64,000 bases of DNA. It comes from Diphasiastrum complanatum. Lineage: Eukaryota > Streptophyta > Lycopodiopsida > Lycopodiales > Lycopodiaceae. The stretch is taken from contig CM055094.1 in the NCBI GenBank assembly GCA_029204225.1, forward strand, positions 20,437,407 through 20,501,406, in the 5' to 3' direction. Below the pieces are notes generated by a model. That model saw nothing but the letters and a program-made list of their open reading frames with translations, searched no databases and was not told where the DNA came from. Position 1 is the stretch's first letter. Each line of letters starts with the position of its first letter. Of the stretch, positions 1 through 10,629 are shown one piece after another. The position numbers were made by a program, and so were the translations under genes.

Positions 1-795
1 TTGGCTTGCCACAAGCTATGTCAAGCCTATATGGCAGACTACAACATACCAGCATGAACATACTAGCATCAAGCCTATATCATGCCTATATGACCTACCA
101 CGCAAGCCTATGATAGGCCTACATGGCTTGCCACATGGCAAGTCCCAAGCCCTGTGTGGTTTATCTCATGACATGCCTACATGGCCTGCCACATGGCAAC
201 TTGGGAGCCCCAGCTCTCTCTCTCTAGCTCCACTCAAGCCTACGTGGCAGAGCTTGGTTGGCTTGCCACACAAGCCTATGGCAAGCCTATGTGGTATCCT
301 GTGACATGCTTACGTGGGAAGCATCAGAAATATGCCATGCCTATGGTTTTATCTCATGACATGCCTACATGGCTTGCCACATGGCAACTTGGGAGCCCCA
401 TCTCTCTCTCTCTAGCTCCACTCAAGCCTACATGGCAGAGCTTGGTTGGCTTGCCACACAAGCCTATGGCAACCCTATGTGGTATCCTGCGACATGCTCA
501 CCGTGGGAAGCATCAGAAATATGCCATGCCTATGTGGCCTGCCATGCAAGCCTATGATTTATCTCATGACATGCCTACATGGCTTGCCACATGGCAACTT
601 GGGAGCCCCAGCTCTCTCTCTCTAGCTCCACTCAAGCCTACATGGCAGAGCTTGGTTTGCTTGCCAAGCCTATGGCAAGCCTATGTGGTAGCCTGCGACA
701 TGCTTACATGGGAAGAATAAAAAAATATGCCATGCCTATGTGGCCTGCCATGCAAGCCTATGGTAGGCCTGTATGGTTTGCCAATGGCAACTTTT
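1..795. repeat. Minisatellite block, copy 1 (~190-210-bp units)
   Basis: About four units carry the same phrases: AAGCCTAYRTGGC, the imperfect dyad TGCCACATGGCA, and a short CT run before AGCTCCACTC. Unit starts near 181, 369 and 579 give spacings of about 190 and 210 bp. The same block follows CT tracts at 4455, 34126, 49661 and 61288. Several frames stay open across it only because the units repeat, so I do not call genes here. Confidence 0.9.
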
Positions 796-877
796 GAGCC
801 CACCTATATATATATATAGATCTCTAGGTCCACTCAAGCCTACGTGGCACAGGGCTCAGTTGGCTTGACATACAAGG
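796..877. repeat. Minisatellite edge with TA microsatellite
   Basis: GAGCCCACC, a short (TA)n run, then ATCTCTAGGTCCACTC. The same junction recurs near 22805, 24707, 27226, 34677, 42000, 50222 and 61950, marking the border between the minisatellite and whatever lies beside it (CENH3-like ORF or RT element). Confidence 0.75.
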
Positions 878-1114
878 TTATGGTAGGCCTACATGGCTTG
901 CCACATGGCAACCCTCAAGCCTGCATGATTTGCCATGTGGCATACCGCTGTCATAGGTGTTTCGAAACCTCATGACAAGAAGCATGTCCTTGGGCATCAG
1001 TGTCACCCTCTTGCCATGAATGGAACACAACATCGAATCCTCAAATAATTTTGTCTGGAAGTCCTCGTATGCAATATGGAGGGCCCCCAATGAAGCGATA
1101 TTCCACCTCATTGC
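878..1114 (-). pseudogene. CENH3-like histone H3 variant, copy 1 (5'-truncated)
   Basis: The minus-strand frame starts inside the histone fold at the loop-1 Arg-Trp and runs through alpha-2 and alpha-3 ([20 protein letters not shown]), then into minisatellite-encoded residues. The N-tail, alpha-N, alpha-1 and promoter are missing. At about 1114 the sequence jumps to the AT-rich tail that lies roughly 1 kb further on in full copies. Trp in loop 1 and the SML and VTLM residues match the CENP-A/CENH3 family better than canonical H3. This is a dead fragment produced by a deletion of about 1 kb. Confidence 0.75.
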
Positions 1115-1648
1115 ATAGGGCAGATGCGTGGGTTTTATTGGTTTTAGCTATATAAATGTTGTTTGATCAATTAAAACATTTCGCTAAGTTTTGGATTTTC
1201 ACTCCTTGTAGCTCTTGGTGTGTGAACCAAATACCATTCCACCTTAAAATCAACTATTCTAGGAACATTGAGTGGTGTGTCGCTCATATGATTCTTAATT
1301 ATCTCTGGATATTCTCTTTTAACTAAAAATCCAAAATAGAATTTCATGATTTTTTTTAAAACCTGTTTGAAACACAAAATCATGAACTATTTTAAGAGAA
1401 TTGAACACAGACCTGTAATAACAAAACAATATTAACTTAAAACACAAAACCATTAATTCTCGAAATGAATTAGTTGCTAATACTCAATAGAATAGATTTA
1501 AACCTGGAAAGCTGCCAACCACCAAATTTTATTTTCGGACTGCACACTGAAATTAAGACTCTCCGAGTTTATCGTATTGCTTAATGTTCCATTCATAAGT
1601 GTAACACTAACCCTTTCCAGCTTTTGTCCCTTTATTACTTCTGATTCT
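1115..1648. repeat. AT-rich tail segment, copy 1
   Basis: Nearly the same sequence occurs at 63255-63775 and, for its first ~235 bases, at 35990-36235. It begins GGGTTTTATTGG and contains no convincing coding frame; the minus frame near 1171-1383 is present in two copies but resembles nothing I know. At about 1648 it joins the next repeat block, whereas the 63-kb copy continues into other DNA, so 1648 is a junction. Confidence 0.75.
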
Positions 1649-2631
1649 AGATATACCTTCTTCTCGTTGTGTATATATATATGTTCTCATCGTTGATATT
1701 TGATTTAATGTATCAAATGAACATTGAATGCTCATTAAATCAAAATCAACAATAATTAGGTTACACATATTCTGTTCAAAAAATATTTAGACACACAATG
1801 AAAATATCATATCGACAAGAGGGAACATATCACGGCAAAAGGACTAGACAGAAATTGTTTGTTAGTGATCATCCATCCAAAGTAGGTGCACCACTTCCAA
1901 ATTCTAATGTTACTCCAAGCGTTTTTGTGAGACTACTAATATTTTTGGAAAACACATGTTCTTCATATTCCAAGCATGCTCAGCATACCTCCAAGCACAT
2001 AGCAAAGTAAACCGTACATCTTCTTTCCTTGCCCTACTTGTTGGTCTTCATCTCGTATGGTAAGTACTCGACCCTTGATTGTTCCTTCGAATAAGAGCTT
2101 TTTGCTATAGTTTCAAGAGAGAAGCTTCCTGGGAAAGGGTCAACTTGGGAGTAGCTTAATATATTGATGTCATTTCAAATCATGATAGCTTCATGGTTGT
2201 CACTCAAAATAATAGTAAATTGTTTGGTAACTTGGGGTAGCTTGACATGTAGCTAGGCAACTAAACAACAAATCACCTCTAGATGGCTTCACAAGCTTGT
2301 CTAACTCATTCTTATAATTACTACCATTGTGTCTAACATGCCAAATGCTAGGTGTAAAAGTATTTGACAAATGCATAACTCTTTACTCTCCAAGTCTTAA
2401 GACTTACCAAGTGTTGTTTGTAGCTCATACTAGATGCTTTGAGAAGTTATATTAAGAATTGGGGGGGGGGGGGGGGGGGGGGTTTATCGCAAAGAATCCG
2501 ATCTTGCCAAATACTAGGTGTAAAAGTGTTTGACATATTCCTATCTCTTTAGTCTCCAAGTGTTGTGTTTAGCTCATAGTACATGCTTTCAGAATAATGT
2601 TACTGATTATATTAATTTGGGGGAATTGCAA
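1649..2631 (+). repeat. Repeat-block left half with conserved ~70-codon ORF, copy 1
   Basis: Shared with 46640-47760, 55240-56397 and 58250-59335 on the + strand, and in inverted orientation at 12635-13430 and 40828-41080. It holds an ATG-initiated frame at 1798-2010 (70 codons, starting MKISYRQEGTYHGK and rich in basic and Ser/His residues) that is open in all four forward copies. I do not recognise the peptide and see no membrane segment or known motif. The copies are so alike that an open frame may only reflect recent duplication. Confidence 0.7.
2461..2482 (+). repeat. Poly-G tract, 22 G
   Basis: An uninterrupted G run after AAGAATT. Orthologous tracts of about 12, 19 and 12 G lie at 47602, 56237 and 59234, and poly-C in inverted copies at 12635 and 40828. 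Length differs in every copy, as expected for slippage. Confidence 0.95.
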
Positions 2632-4213
2632 AGAATCGAACTTGAGTGTACAAGCCCAACTCAAGTGCAGACACCAACTCACCACACATGGGAAGATCAT
2701 TAAATTTGAATTTGAAGAAAAATCAAATTTAAAAAAAAATGAAAAACTATTTCTCCTTAGAGGCATTGTGGTCATCATCTAGACGAGCTGTGCTTGCTTG
2801 AATCAATAGAAACAAAGAAAATAATAATAACGAGTTTTTATCCTATTAATGCACCAATAATATATAAATATAATTGAATTAAATGGGAAGATTATACTAT
2901 TTATCGCTTCATTTAAACATTGATCTACTCATTTCAATGATTTCGTTCAAATTCGAATTCCAATGATTTGTGAAGTGTGAATGAATGCAATGTAACTTGC
3001 ATATGTTTGGAACATAGCATAGATTCATTATATGCTTTTTTAACTATATGTTATTTAGTCGTGTAACAAGGAATAAGCATTTTTTTTAACAAATTTTCAA
3101 TTTGTTTTTGGAAACCCTAGATTACAACATTTTAATATATTAACAAAAATGACTTAATTTGCATGAACAACTTTGAGTTTTGAAAATCCTAGATTACAGC
3201 TTCATTCAATCTTCAAATTTCCAAGCTCGTTCAAACTGTAATGAAATATAATTCATTCCAAAATCCATTATCGAATCCTAGAACGATGTATTTTAAAAAC
3301 TTTTGTAATGTGAAAGAGAGATCACTGAGCTAAAACATGACCCTGATTGCATTCGGAATTGCTTTGAAAAACTTATAAATTGTATTCATCAATGGAGATG
3401 TCTAGAGGACATGGTGTGAAAAATTGTCAACTAGTTTGGTTTTTCATTTGGCAATTTTGGAGGCCAAAATGAATCTCAACTTCGAGTTAGTTTCATATTT
3501 GTTAATAAGGGCCTAAATAGTGGTTTAACTACCTCTGGCAAGTAGATCAGTGGATGAGGTCGAGTTTGGACCCATTCTAATTGGCTAATTTTGGTACATT
3601 GCTTTCAAAAACTTATAAATTGTATTCATCAATGGAGATGTCTAGAGGACATAGTGTGAAAAATTTTCAACTAGTTTGGTTTTTCATTTGGCAATTTTGG
3701 AGTCCAAAATGAATCTCAACTTTGAGTTAGTTTCATATTTGTTAATAAGGGCCTAAATAGTGGTTTAACTACCTGTAGCAAGTAGATCAGTGGATGAGGT
3801 CGAGTTTGGACCCCTTCTAATTGGCTAATTCTGGTACATTGCATCTAGAGTAGATTTTCTAGGTTTTTGATAAAGTATCTAGAAGTTTCCAAATAAGGTC
3901 AAGTTTGGGGCAAGTGGCCAAATGACATTTTGGAAGCTATAAATAGTTGCACGTAAGTGGAGAAATAATCATCAAAGTTTCTTTCTTGGTGGAGAATTCA
4001 TCTCTTATGTCCATCTCTATGTGTAGAATGTTGATTTTCTTGTAGATCTTGATTTCACACGTGTGAAGATTATAATATATATGATTTTGTTAAACATCGA
4101 TTTACAAACATTTCAATGATTTTTCTTCAAATTCAAATTTAACGATCTTCCCATGTGTGGTGAGTTGGTGTATGCGCTTTTGTTGGGCTTGTACACTCAA
4201 GTTCGATTCTTTG
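2632..4213. mobile_element. ~1.6-kb inverted-repeat element, copy 1
   Basis: The left arm (2632-2727) and right arm (about 4118-4213) are inverted copies of each other over roughly 90 bp. Between them lie AT-rich DNA and two ~240-bp direct repeats (3358-3597, 3598-3838). There is no transposase. Seen from outside, each arm reads a tRNA-like TGGTGAGTTGG (A-box-like), followed about 35 bp later by GTTCGATTC (B-box-like). It could be a non-autonomous terminal-inverted-repeat transposon, or two opposed tRNA-derived SINE heads. Further copies lie at 47759, 56398, 59336 and, truncated, 32312. Confidence 0.6.
3358..3838. repeat. Two ~240-bp direct repeats inside the inverted-repeat element
   Basis: Each unit begins at CATTCGGAATTGCTTT/ATTGCTTTCAAAAAC and ends at AATTGGCTAATT. 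The two units differ at a few per cent of positions. The same pair is present in every element copy (near 32945, 48485, 57125, 60060), so the duplication predates the spread of the element. Confidence 0.85.
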
Positions 4214-4365
4214 GGATCCCTCGCCAATTGTGGTTTCAATACTTTCTCTGCAAGATTCTCATTTGAAATTTGCTTGGGACCCTTCTTATCTCCATCAGAT
4301 ATTTTTTTCAACGTTGATGCTAGGCCATACCACAGGCAAGTAGTTCATGTGTGACTCCTCACTCA

Positions 4366-4367
<2 letters not shown>

Positions 4368-4454
<87 letters not shown>
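4368..4454. repeat. (CT)n microsatellite
   Basis: A pure CT tract of about 43 units between the inverted-repeat element and the minisatellite. The long LSLS and RERE frames across it are artefacts of the dinucleotide repeat. Confidence 0.97.
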
Positions 4455-4457
<3 letters not shown>

Positions 4458-5105
4458 CCACTCAAGCCTACATGGCAAACCCACGTGGTATAGCTTCGTT
4501 GGCTTGCCACACAAGCCTATGTCAAGCCTATATGGCAGATTGCAACATACCAGCATGAACATACTAGCATCAAGCCTATGTCATGCCTATATGACCTACC
4601 ACGCAAGCCTATGATAGGCCTACATGGCTTGCCACATGGCAAGTCCCCAGCCTGTGTGGTTTATCTCATGACATGCCTACATGGCTTGCCACATGGCAAC
4701 TTGGGAGCCCCAGCTCTCTCTCTCTAGCTCCACTCAAGCCTACATGGCAGAGCTTGGCTGGCTTGCCACACAAGCCTATGGCAAGCCTATGTGGTATCCT
4801 GCGACATGCTTACATGGGAAGCATCAGAAATATGCCATGCCTTTGTGGCCTGCCACGCAAGCCTATGGTTTATCTCATGACATGCCTACATGGCTTGCCA
4901 CATGGCAACTTGGGAGCCCCAACTCTCTCTCTCTAGCTCCACTCAAGCCTACATGGCAGAGCTTGGTTTGCTTGCCACACAAGCCTATGGCAAGCCTATG
5001 TGCTAGCCTGTGGCATGCTTACGTAGGAAGCATCAAAAACATGCCATGCTTATGTGGCCTACCACGCAAGCCTATGGTAGGCCTGTGTGGTTTGCCAAGT
5101 TGTAG
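4455..5105. repeat. Minisatellite block, copy 2
   Basis: Two main units start at 4681 and about 4890. It has the same internal phrases as 1-795, but here it is not followed by the CENH3-like ORF: at about 5100 it joins unrelated DNA. Confidence 0.9.
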
Positions 5106-5990
5106 TTCCTGAAGAATTCTTGAAAGTTTGAAGCTTGTGTGTTAAGCCAAGTGTTGTTGTAGTTCATCGTAGATGCTTGGAGTTGATTATTGGCCACCTC
5201 CAAGGACATAGCCTTTAAAAAATTTGTCTAGCCCCCTTCATTTCTTAACGCTTGCTTCTTGTACAACCAAATTGCCTTCCAATTTTTTCAAGCCTATTTG
5301 TGGTAAAGTGTCTCACATCTCTATGGAACATATGCACAAAAGTGAATCACTTTCTGCCACGTGATGATAGTGATACATTGTGCACTAGGGAATACATTGT
5401 TGATAAGTTGGATTCACATTTACATCATGAAGCAAATAGTCTTGTAAGTTTCGTGTTCAAGTGGATCGGAAGCTCGCTCCCATGGATGTTGAGATTAATA
5501 TATCATGCTATCTCTAGCCTAATAGCCACACACTAGATGTTTGGATCCAGAAAATATTCACACAAAGGGACATAGGTCTACCACGTAGGTCTGCCACGTA
5601 GTTTTCAATCAATCAAAGGGAAGGTAGATCCTTATCTTTGGTACTATAATAGTTAGTTCTTAGACTTATTGAGATCTTAGAAATTAAATTTTAGGGTCAG
5701 CTCAAAGTTTTTGACAAGTGCTCATCAAGTGAATGCAATTCTAGTCAAGATTGTGTTCAATTTTGCTTGATTTGTGAATAGTTTGGATTGATTATTACTT
5801 GATGATTCAACTGATCTTGTAGGAATGATTGGAAGAGGCATATTTATGTGCATATGATTCCTTTTGGTTCAGGTTAGGTGAATTCTATATCCTTGTGAAG
5901 TCGAGATCAAAGAGGAGGCTGTTCTAGATCCAATTTTTATGCAAATTCAAGTAGTTTCCATTCTTGTTAACATTAATAGATATGATTTGG
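5106..5990. repeat. Spacer with a dispersed ~150-bp repeat
   Basis: Positions 5399-5546 recur at 45357-45505 and 53020-53170 (phrases GATAAGTTGGATTCAC and CTAGATGTTTGGATCC). Positions 5811-5915 recur at 7208-7310 and 38291-38365, just before copia gag or other debris. I see no coding sequence that I can support. Confidence 0.6.
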
Positions 5991-6087
5991 CTTAAGATTG
6001 GGTAGGTTCTTATTGAGAGGTCAAGTTTTGAGCTTTCTCAAGTCCCTAGGTAGTGGGATATCTAGTCTTTCAATCATTTCTATTTTG

Positions 6088-6236
6088 CATCTATTCAAGA
6101 AGAAGCAAACTCAATGTCAAGCAAATCTTGGTCAAGAGGAAGAGGAGAGCTCTCATGAAGATTTTGTCATGATGCCAAGTTTCTCTTCTTCAAGCATAAG
6201 AGGTGAAGACCCTTGGTGGATAGATAGTGGGGCTAG
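6088..6236 (+). pseudogene. Ty1-copia gag/protease fragment
   Basis: Repeats the sequence of the larger copia remnant at 8064-8206: a Lys-rich stretch after the zinc knuckle, an acidic SSHEDF segment, then the protease active-site motif WWIDSGAS. It is cut right after DSGASS, where a gypsy fragment on the opposite strand begins. An open frame from 5998 runs through the junction but is chimeric. This is a non-functional fragment. Confidence 0.8.
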
Positions 6237-6400
6237 CTCATACTTAGAATCATGTAGTTGTTCCATAACTTCCGCCGAGCAAACCATCGATGACTGGAGT
6301 ACATTAGTCTCCCCATAAATAGAGACTATCTGGTCAAACTTATCTTTAAATACCATAGTATGGTTTTTAAAATCTATTTACAAGTGGATTCTCAGCTCGA
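6237..6400 (-). pseudogene. Ty3-gypsy protease-end fragment
   Basis: The minus frame encodes MVFKDKFDQIVSIYGETNV, matching the better preserved gypsy copies at 11460-11700 and 39740-39850. These residues follow the retropepsin domain in the family. The piece is joined head-on to a copia protease fragment at 6236. Confidence 0.7.
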
Positions 6401-7170
6401 TCGACTGTGGAGGGCTTTGGATCGGTCGACTTTTGATGGACTCGGCTCAGTCAACTTTGTATGCAGAGTATGGACGCTCAGCTTGGTCCACAATGAATGC
6501 ATAGTATGGACGCTCGGCTCGGTCCACGGTGATTGCAGAGTATGGGGGCTCGGCTCTATGAGCAGTGTATGTAGAGTATTGCTCGGCAGTGTATGGAGAA
6601 TAGAAATTTGTAGAAAAATTTGGAGCAATGTCGCTCTGATAGGATGTGGAAACGATGATGTTTCTTCGCGATAACGTACTAGTAGAGAGCTTTCAACCCA
6701 AATCGGTGTTGAATGTGTGGTTTTGACAAGCTCCAATAGCACTACCCCTCAGCACTTGGCTCGTGCTAGATGTGATGATTTTTGTGTAATGTAGCAGATC
6801 TCGGGAGCTTAGGTTTTCGAAAATGGATGGTGATGGCGCTCTGGATCCATGGTGGATGTATGTAGATAGTGTCCAAGGATGCGAAGGAGAAATCAAGCAT
6901 GGTCGTAGCAAATGATAGATCGCCACTAAAATATGGAAAATCAATCCTTTGAAGCTATAGCTTTTCAAAGCTTCTGAATTCCATTTCCATGCCTGAAGAA
7001 GGAAGTGCCAGCATCAAATCTTCTCCCATCAGAGTTTGTTTGCATTTCCTAAAAAGCATGCATGGCAGCATGGCAGTAAAGCATGATATTGTGACTTTTT
7101 GTAATGTTCTGCATCATTTGCTTACATACATAGCTACACCAAATGATAAAATTAAGGACCTAGATTCTTA
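6383..7170. repeat. LTR-like dispersed segment L, copy 1
   Basis: Shared with 37640-38240, 43610-44645 and 51450-52430; its far end alone is in the 1,169-bp array (29004-29263). It holds short degenerate repeats around GAGTATGGACGCTC and GCTCGGCTC. Open frames occur on both strands with low-complexity translations, so I treat it as non-coding. In the 37.6- and 43.6-kb copies its end carries a primer-binding-site-like motif (see 43610). Confidence 0.6.
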
Positions 7171-7300
7171 AAGAGTTTTATGAGGTTGAAATTCTAGTTC
7201 ATTGCTTAAAATTCAACTGATCTTGTAGGAATGATTTGAAGAGGCATATTTATGTGCATATGATTCCTTTTGGTTCAGGTTAGGTGAATCCTATATCCTT

Positions 7301-8140
7301 TTGAAGTCGAGATCAAGGAGGAGGCAGTCGAGATCAATGAATGCATATCTTTTGGATTCACATGATAGATTGAATGCTTCTAATTATTCAATTTGGAAGC
7401 TAAGAATGGAATCAATCATTAGTTTACAAGATCTAATGGATATAGTGAGTGGTGAAGAGGATGAGCCTATTCACCCTCAAGAAGCTGCAAAATACAAAAG
7501 GAGGTGCAAGGTTGCTCTCCATTGTATAAAATGAATGTGGCTCATGAGCTTCTTAAGGAGGTAGGTGCTTGCATCTTGGCTCAAGAATCATGGGAAACTC
7601 TTCAAAAGATATATGAATCCAAGAATACTTCAAGGTTGATATCCTTGAAGAATCAAATCCATATGCGCTGAGAGTCAAGGACTTAAACAAAGAGCTTGCT
7701 TACATAGGAGATTCCATTAAGGAAAGTGAACTTGTTCAACCAATCTTGAATGGTTTAAGTATGGATTTTGCTAACTTGGTGCAAGGCTATGCAATCATGG
7801 GCAAGTTACTTGAAGATCTCCAAGGATTCCTCACGGTCGAGGAGAGTAGGAGAACTCACATCAAGTCAAGTATGGAGAAGCTCTCCCTCAATGATGGAGA
7901 TGACAAGGCTCTTTTCATCAAGATCAATCGAAAATCCAAAGGCAAAGGTGTTGCATTCAAGAAGAACCAAGTCAAAGCTCGAGCAAGCCAAAGAAGGATA
8001 AGTCAAAGATCAAATGCTACTTTTGTGGCAAGACGGGGCACTATGCCTCGGAGTGCTTCAAGAAGAAGCAAACTCAAAGTCCAGCAAATCTTGATCAAGA
8101 GGAAGAGGAGAGCTCTCATGAAGATTTTGTCATGATGCCA
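7301..8140 (+). pseudogene. Ty1-copia gag (UBN2-type), frameshifted
   Basis: The N-terminal part contains LNASNYSIWKLRMES, the usual start of copia gag of the UBN2/DUF4219 group. The middle continues in other frames (SWETLQKIYESKN, SRLISLKNQ, then ILNGLSMDF). Near 8009-8060 a CCHC zinc knuckle reads CYFCGKTGHYASEC with correct C-x2-C-x4-H-x4-C spacing. At least two frameshifts break the frame between 7534 and 8010. Gag packages element RNA in the virus-like particle. No 5' LTR is recognisable upstream. Confidence 0.85.
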
Positions 8141-8684
8141 AGTTTCTCTTCTTCAAGCATAAGAGGTGAAGACCCTTGGTGGATAGATAGTGGGGCTAGC
8201 TCCCACATGACAAGTAAGAGGGAGTATTTTTCAACCTTATCTACCTATGAAGGACCCATCAAGTCAATTTTTACAGGAAATAATTATGCTTGTAAGATAG
8301 AAGGAATAGGATCCATACCTTTATGCTTGGGATTTTCAAGAAAAATCAAGATTCATGGAGTCCTTTACATTTCTAGTATCACTAAGAACTTGCTTAGTGT
8401 AGGACAATTGCTTGACAATGGTTTGATTGTGGAGTTCGCCACAAATACATGTAACATCAAGAAGGATGACAAGATCATTGCTAAAGGCATAAGGTTTGGA
8501 AGATTGTTCAAACTAGATGCCTATGTGGATGCTAATGTTGTGATGCTAGCCAAGGAGACCAAGCTATCCAACCATCTTCTACGGCACAAAAGACTTGGCC
8601 ACATCAACTCAAAATCCATGGAGATCATGTGCAAGGAGGAGCTTGCGTCAGGACTTCCAAGATCCTTAGCAAAGTTTATATGAT
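8132..8684 (+). pseudogene. Ty1-copia protease and GAG-pre-integrase remnant
   Basis: An open frame of 183 codons. The retropepsin motif DSGAS has its catalytic Asp codon at 8186-8188. Downstream come GVLYI, KNLLSVGQL and, near 8580-8610, the pre-integrase signature HKRLGHIN. The frame ends at 8683, where integrase should follow. Integrase, reverse transcriptase and most of RNase H are missing: the next recognisable residues (8740 on) come from the RNase H C-terminus. This is an internally deleted, non-autonomous element. Confidence 0.88.
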
Positions 8685-8699
8685 GTTCCAACTCTCTAC

Positions 8700-8955
8700 A
8701 ATGACAACATTTCAGTCCAACACCTTGCAACCAACCCAATCTTCCATGCAAGACCAAAACATATCGAGATCTCTCATCATTTTGTGTCAGAGAAGGTGCA
8801 ATCTAAGGAGATATCTTTGGAGCATGTGGCAAGTAGTGAATGTGTTTGCTGATATCCTCACTAAACCACTTCAAAGAGCTGCATTTGTGAAGTTAAAGTC
8901 AGCCCTAGGGTTGATAGCAATTCTATGTTATCTTCAAACTAGTTGTGAGGAGGAG
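8700..8955 (+). pseudogene. Ty1-copia RNase H C-terminus and polypurine tract
   Basis: Read across frames, 8748-8890 gives KHIEISHHFVSEK, then ADILTKPLQRAAF, both standard for the end of copia RNase H. A frameshift lies between them near 8840. Positions 8945-8955 (GTGAGGAGGAG) form the polypurine tract that primes plus-strand synthesis, immediately before the LTR start TGTTA. Confidence 0.85.
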
Positions 8956-9560
8956 TGTTAAATTTACACAAGCTAGTTTGCATAAATTCCACTTGTAAAT
9001 GACTTTGAGGCCATGATGTGGGATGTCACACATGCCAAATGCATAGGATACCTTATTCTAAGTCAAATTATTAACCTAGCTTTGGAATGGTACCTTTGGA
9101 ATGTGTCCAAAGAGTGCATAGATAGGGTAGAAAAAAAGTAGGAGCTTAAAATAGTAGTTTTTGCATTGTTTTTGGATCTCGCGGTATCGATTCTAATAGG
9201 GTGGATCAACTGGATCTTTAGGTTGGATGTTAGGGTTAGGTTGTGATGATTACATAGAAGCCGTAATACGCTCAAATTCGAGCTCTACATGTATAAATAT
9301 GTGATGGGATTTCCATCCAATTATGAGCAAAATTGAGATTTTCCTTCTTGACTAGTTTGAGTCTATGATTTGACTGATGAATGCTATTGGCTTATGATTT
9401 TTTATGATCATTGAATGAGATTGGAGTTGCAGGTACAGTACACAAGCAGCAGCAAGCCGTACATCCACATGTGTGAAGCGTTTTGGAGCTAATTCATGGA
9501 GTTCAAGCCAAGATAAACTAGGAATCAATACATTGATTAGTAATCTAGCTTCTAGATCTT
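8956..9560 (+). mobile_element. Probable 3' LTR of the copia remnant
   Basis: Starts with TGTTAAATTTAC directly after the polypurine tract, as copia LTRs do. A TATA-like TATAAATA lies near 9292. The right end is uncertain; I place it before 9600 because no second LTR is available for comparison. Confidence 0.6.
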
Positions 9561-9605
9561 GTTTGGATTCTAAGTAGGTGCTTTCTCCATCATTTCTAGA
9601 ATCAA

Positions 9606-9815
9606 ATGGGTTTATTTTGCTGTATTTTTATCAAAAAAGAACCCCAACCTCCTGCTATTGAGAAACTGGGTGATAAAGGAGAGTTTGTTGATGTCTTAGT
9701 TCAGGACTATAATGTGGTTGCAGTTGTCAAGGAAATTGTGGAAGAGATGCCAATTGACACTGCAATGGCTCCTCAAAAAAAAAATGTAAATGATCTTGAT
9801 GATTTATGGGAGTAA
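9606..9815 (+). CDS. Small acidic ORF, unrecognised
   Basis: An ATG-initiated frame of 69 codons: a short Cys-containing start (GLFCC), then an acidic body and C-terminus (VNDLDDLWE). I know no family for it. It lies between the copia LTR and a very AT-rich stretch, and only this copy exists in the window. It may be an exon piece or chance. Confidence 0.25.
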   Translation: MGLFCCIFIKKEPQPPAIEKLGDKGEFVDVLVQDYNVVAVVKEIVEEMPIDTAMAPQKKNVNDLDDLWE

Positions 9816-10590
9816 TAAATTCTCTTTTATTTTAGAAAGCAATTGCATTTATATTTCTTGAAATATTGTGTATTGAAATCTTTTTGATTAATTTAATGTT
9901 TTTAAATTTGTTTGTATTAAAAATATAGATTTAGCAGTTTTATAACTATTTGAATATTAGCAAAACTAAAATTGCAACGAACTGTCAGGTTTTTAATATT
10001 TTAATTTTTCGTTGTGTTTTTATAAGAAGTTTTTAGAAATAATTTCATTTGCAATCATTTAATGTTTAAATATAAGTAAGGATTTATATACTGATTAATA
10101 TTTTGTCATAATTTAGAAAATATTTTTCTTGATACAAGAATTGTAATTTAAAACACTTTTAGCATTAAAAAAAAAAAATCAAAAACTTTTGTTTTAATGA
10201 GCAAAAAGTTTTTTTTTAGTTATTCTAATGGTTGTGTCCAATGATTTTATTTTGAATAGTATTATTATTTCATATAAGCTAATTTGCATATTAATAAAAA
10301 TCTATTAACAAAATTTTAGTAGCTTAACTAATTTTCTTGCAAAATACAACATTTTTTTTAGAATTACAATATCTTTAGTTGAAGCATTTTAAATATGGGT
10401 ATTTTTTTTATAAAATTAAAAAAAAAAAAGTGAAAAAAAAATAATGGGTCTCCATTTCATTTTTTTTTTTTTTTTGTCATCGTGTTTCATGATGAACAAT
10501 CTTAGTAAATTCTTCTCTGATGCATCCTTCCAAAATCAGATGAATGGCTTTTTTCTTTGGCTACACAAGCCCACCAGAGATGTTGTCAAG
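9816..10590. other. AT-rich stretch without a gene
   Basis: Long A and T runs. Nothing coding is visible. From about 10095 on the sequence is duplicated at 38362. Confidence 0.7.
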
Positions 10591-10629
10591 TCACACCTAT
10601 TTTTCTCTTTTTAAGCCAGCACATGATTG

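Noticed and set aside
181-720. 179- and 143-codon frames in the minisatellite (MACHMATWEPQLSLSS and similar)
   Set aside because: Open only because the unit lacks stops in that frame and repeats; overlapping frames are also open, and unit lengths are not held to multiples of three.
1798-2010. Calling the 70-codon ORF a gene
   Set aside because: Open in four copies, but these are recent duplicates; no homologue recognised and no evidence of selection, so it is described only within the repeat feature.
2632-2727. Functional tRNA gene in the inverted-repeat arm
   Set aside because: The A/B-box-like motifs are imperfect and I cannot fold a complete cloverleaf from them.
4351-4614. Long LSLSLS/RERERE open frames across CT tracts (also at 33969, 49505, 61066, 19304)
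   Set aside because: They arise from the dinucleotide repeat, which has no stop codon in any frame; no start context or conserved flank.
6392-6742. 116-codon minus frame in LTR-like segment L (also at 43778 and 51616)
   Set aside because: Low-complexity His/Ser/Thr repeats from short degenerate DNA repeats; both strands open; no gag, pol or host motif.
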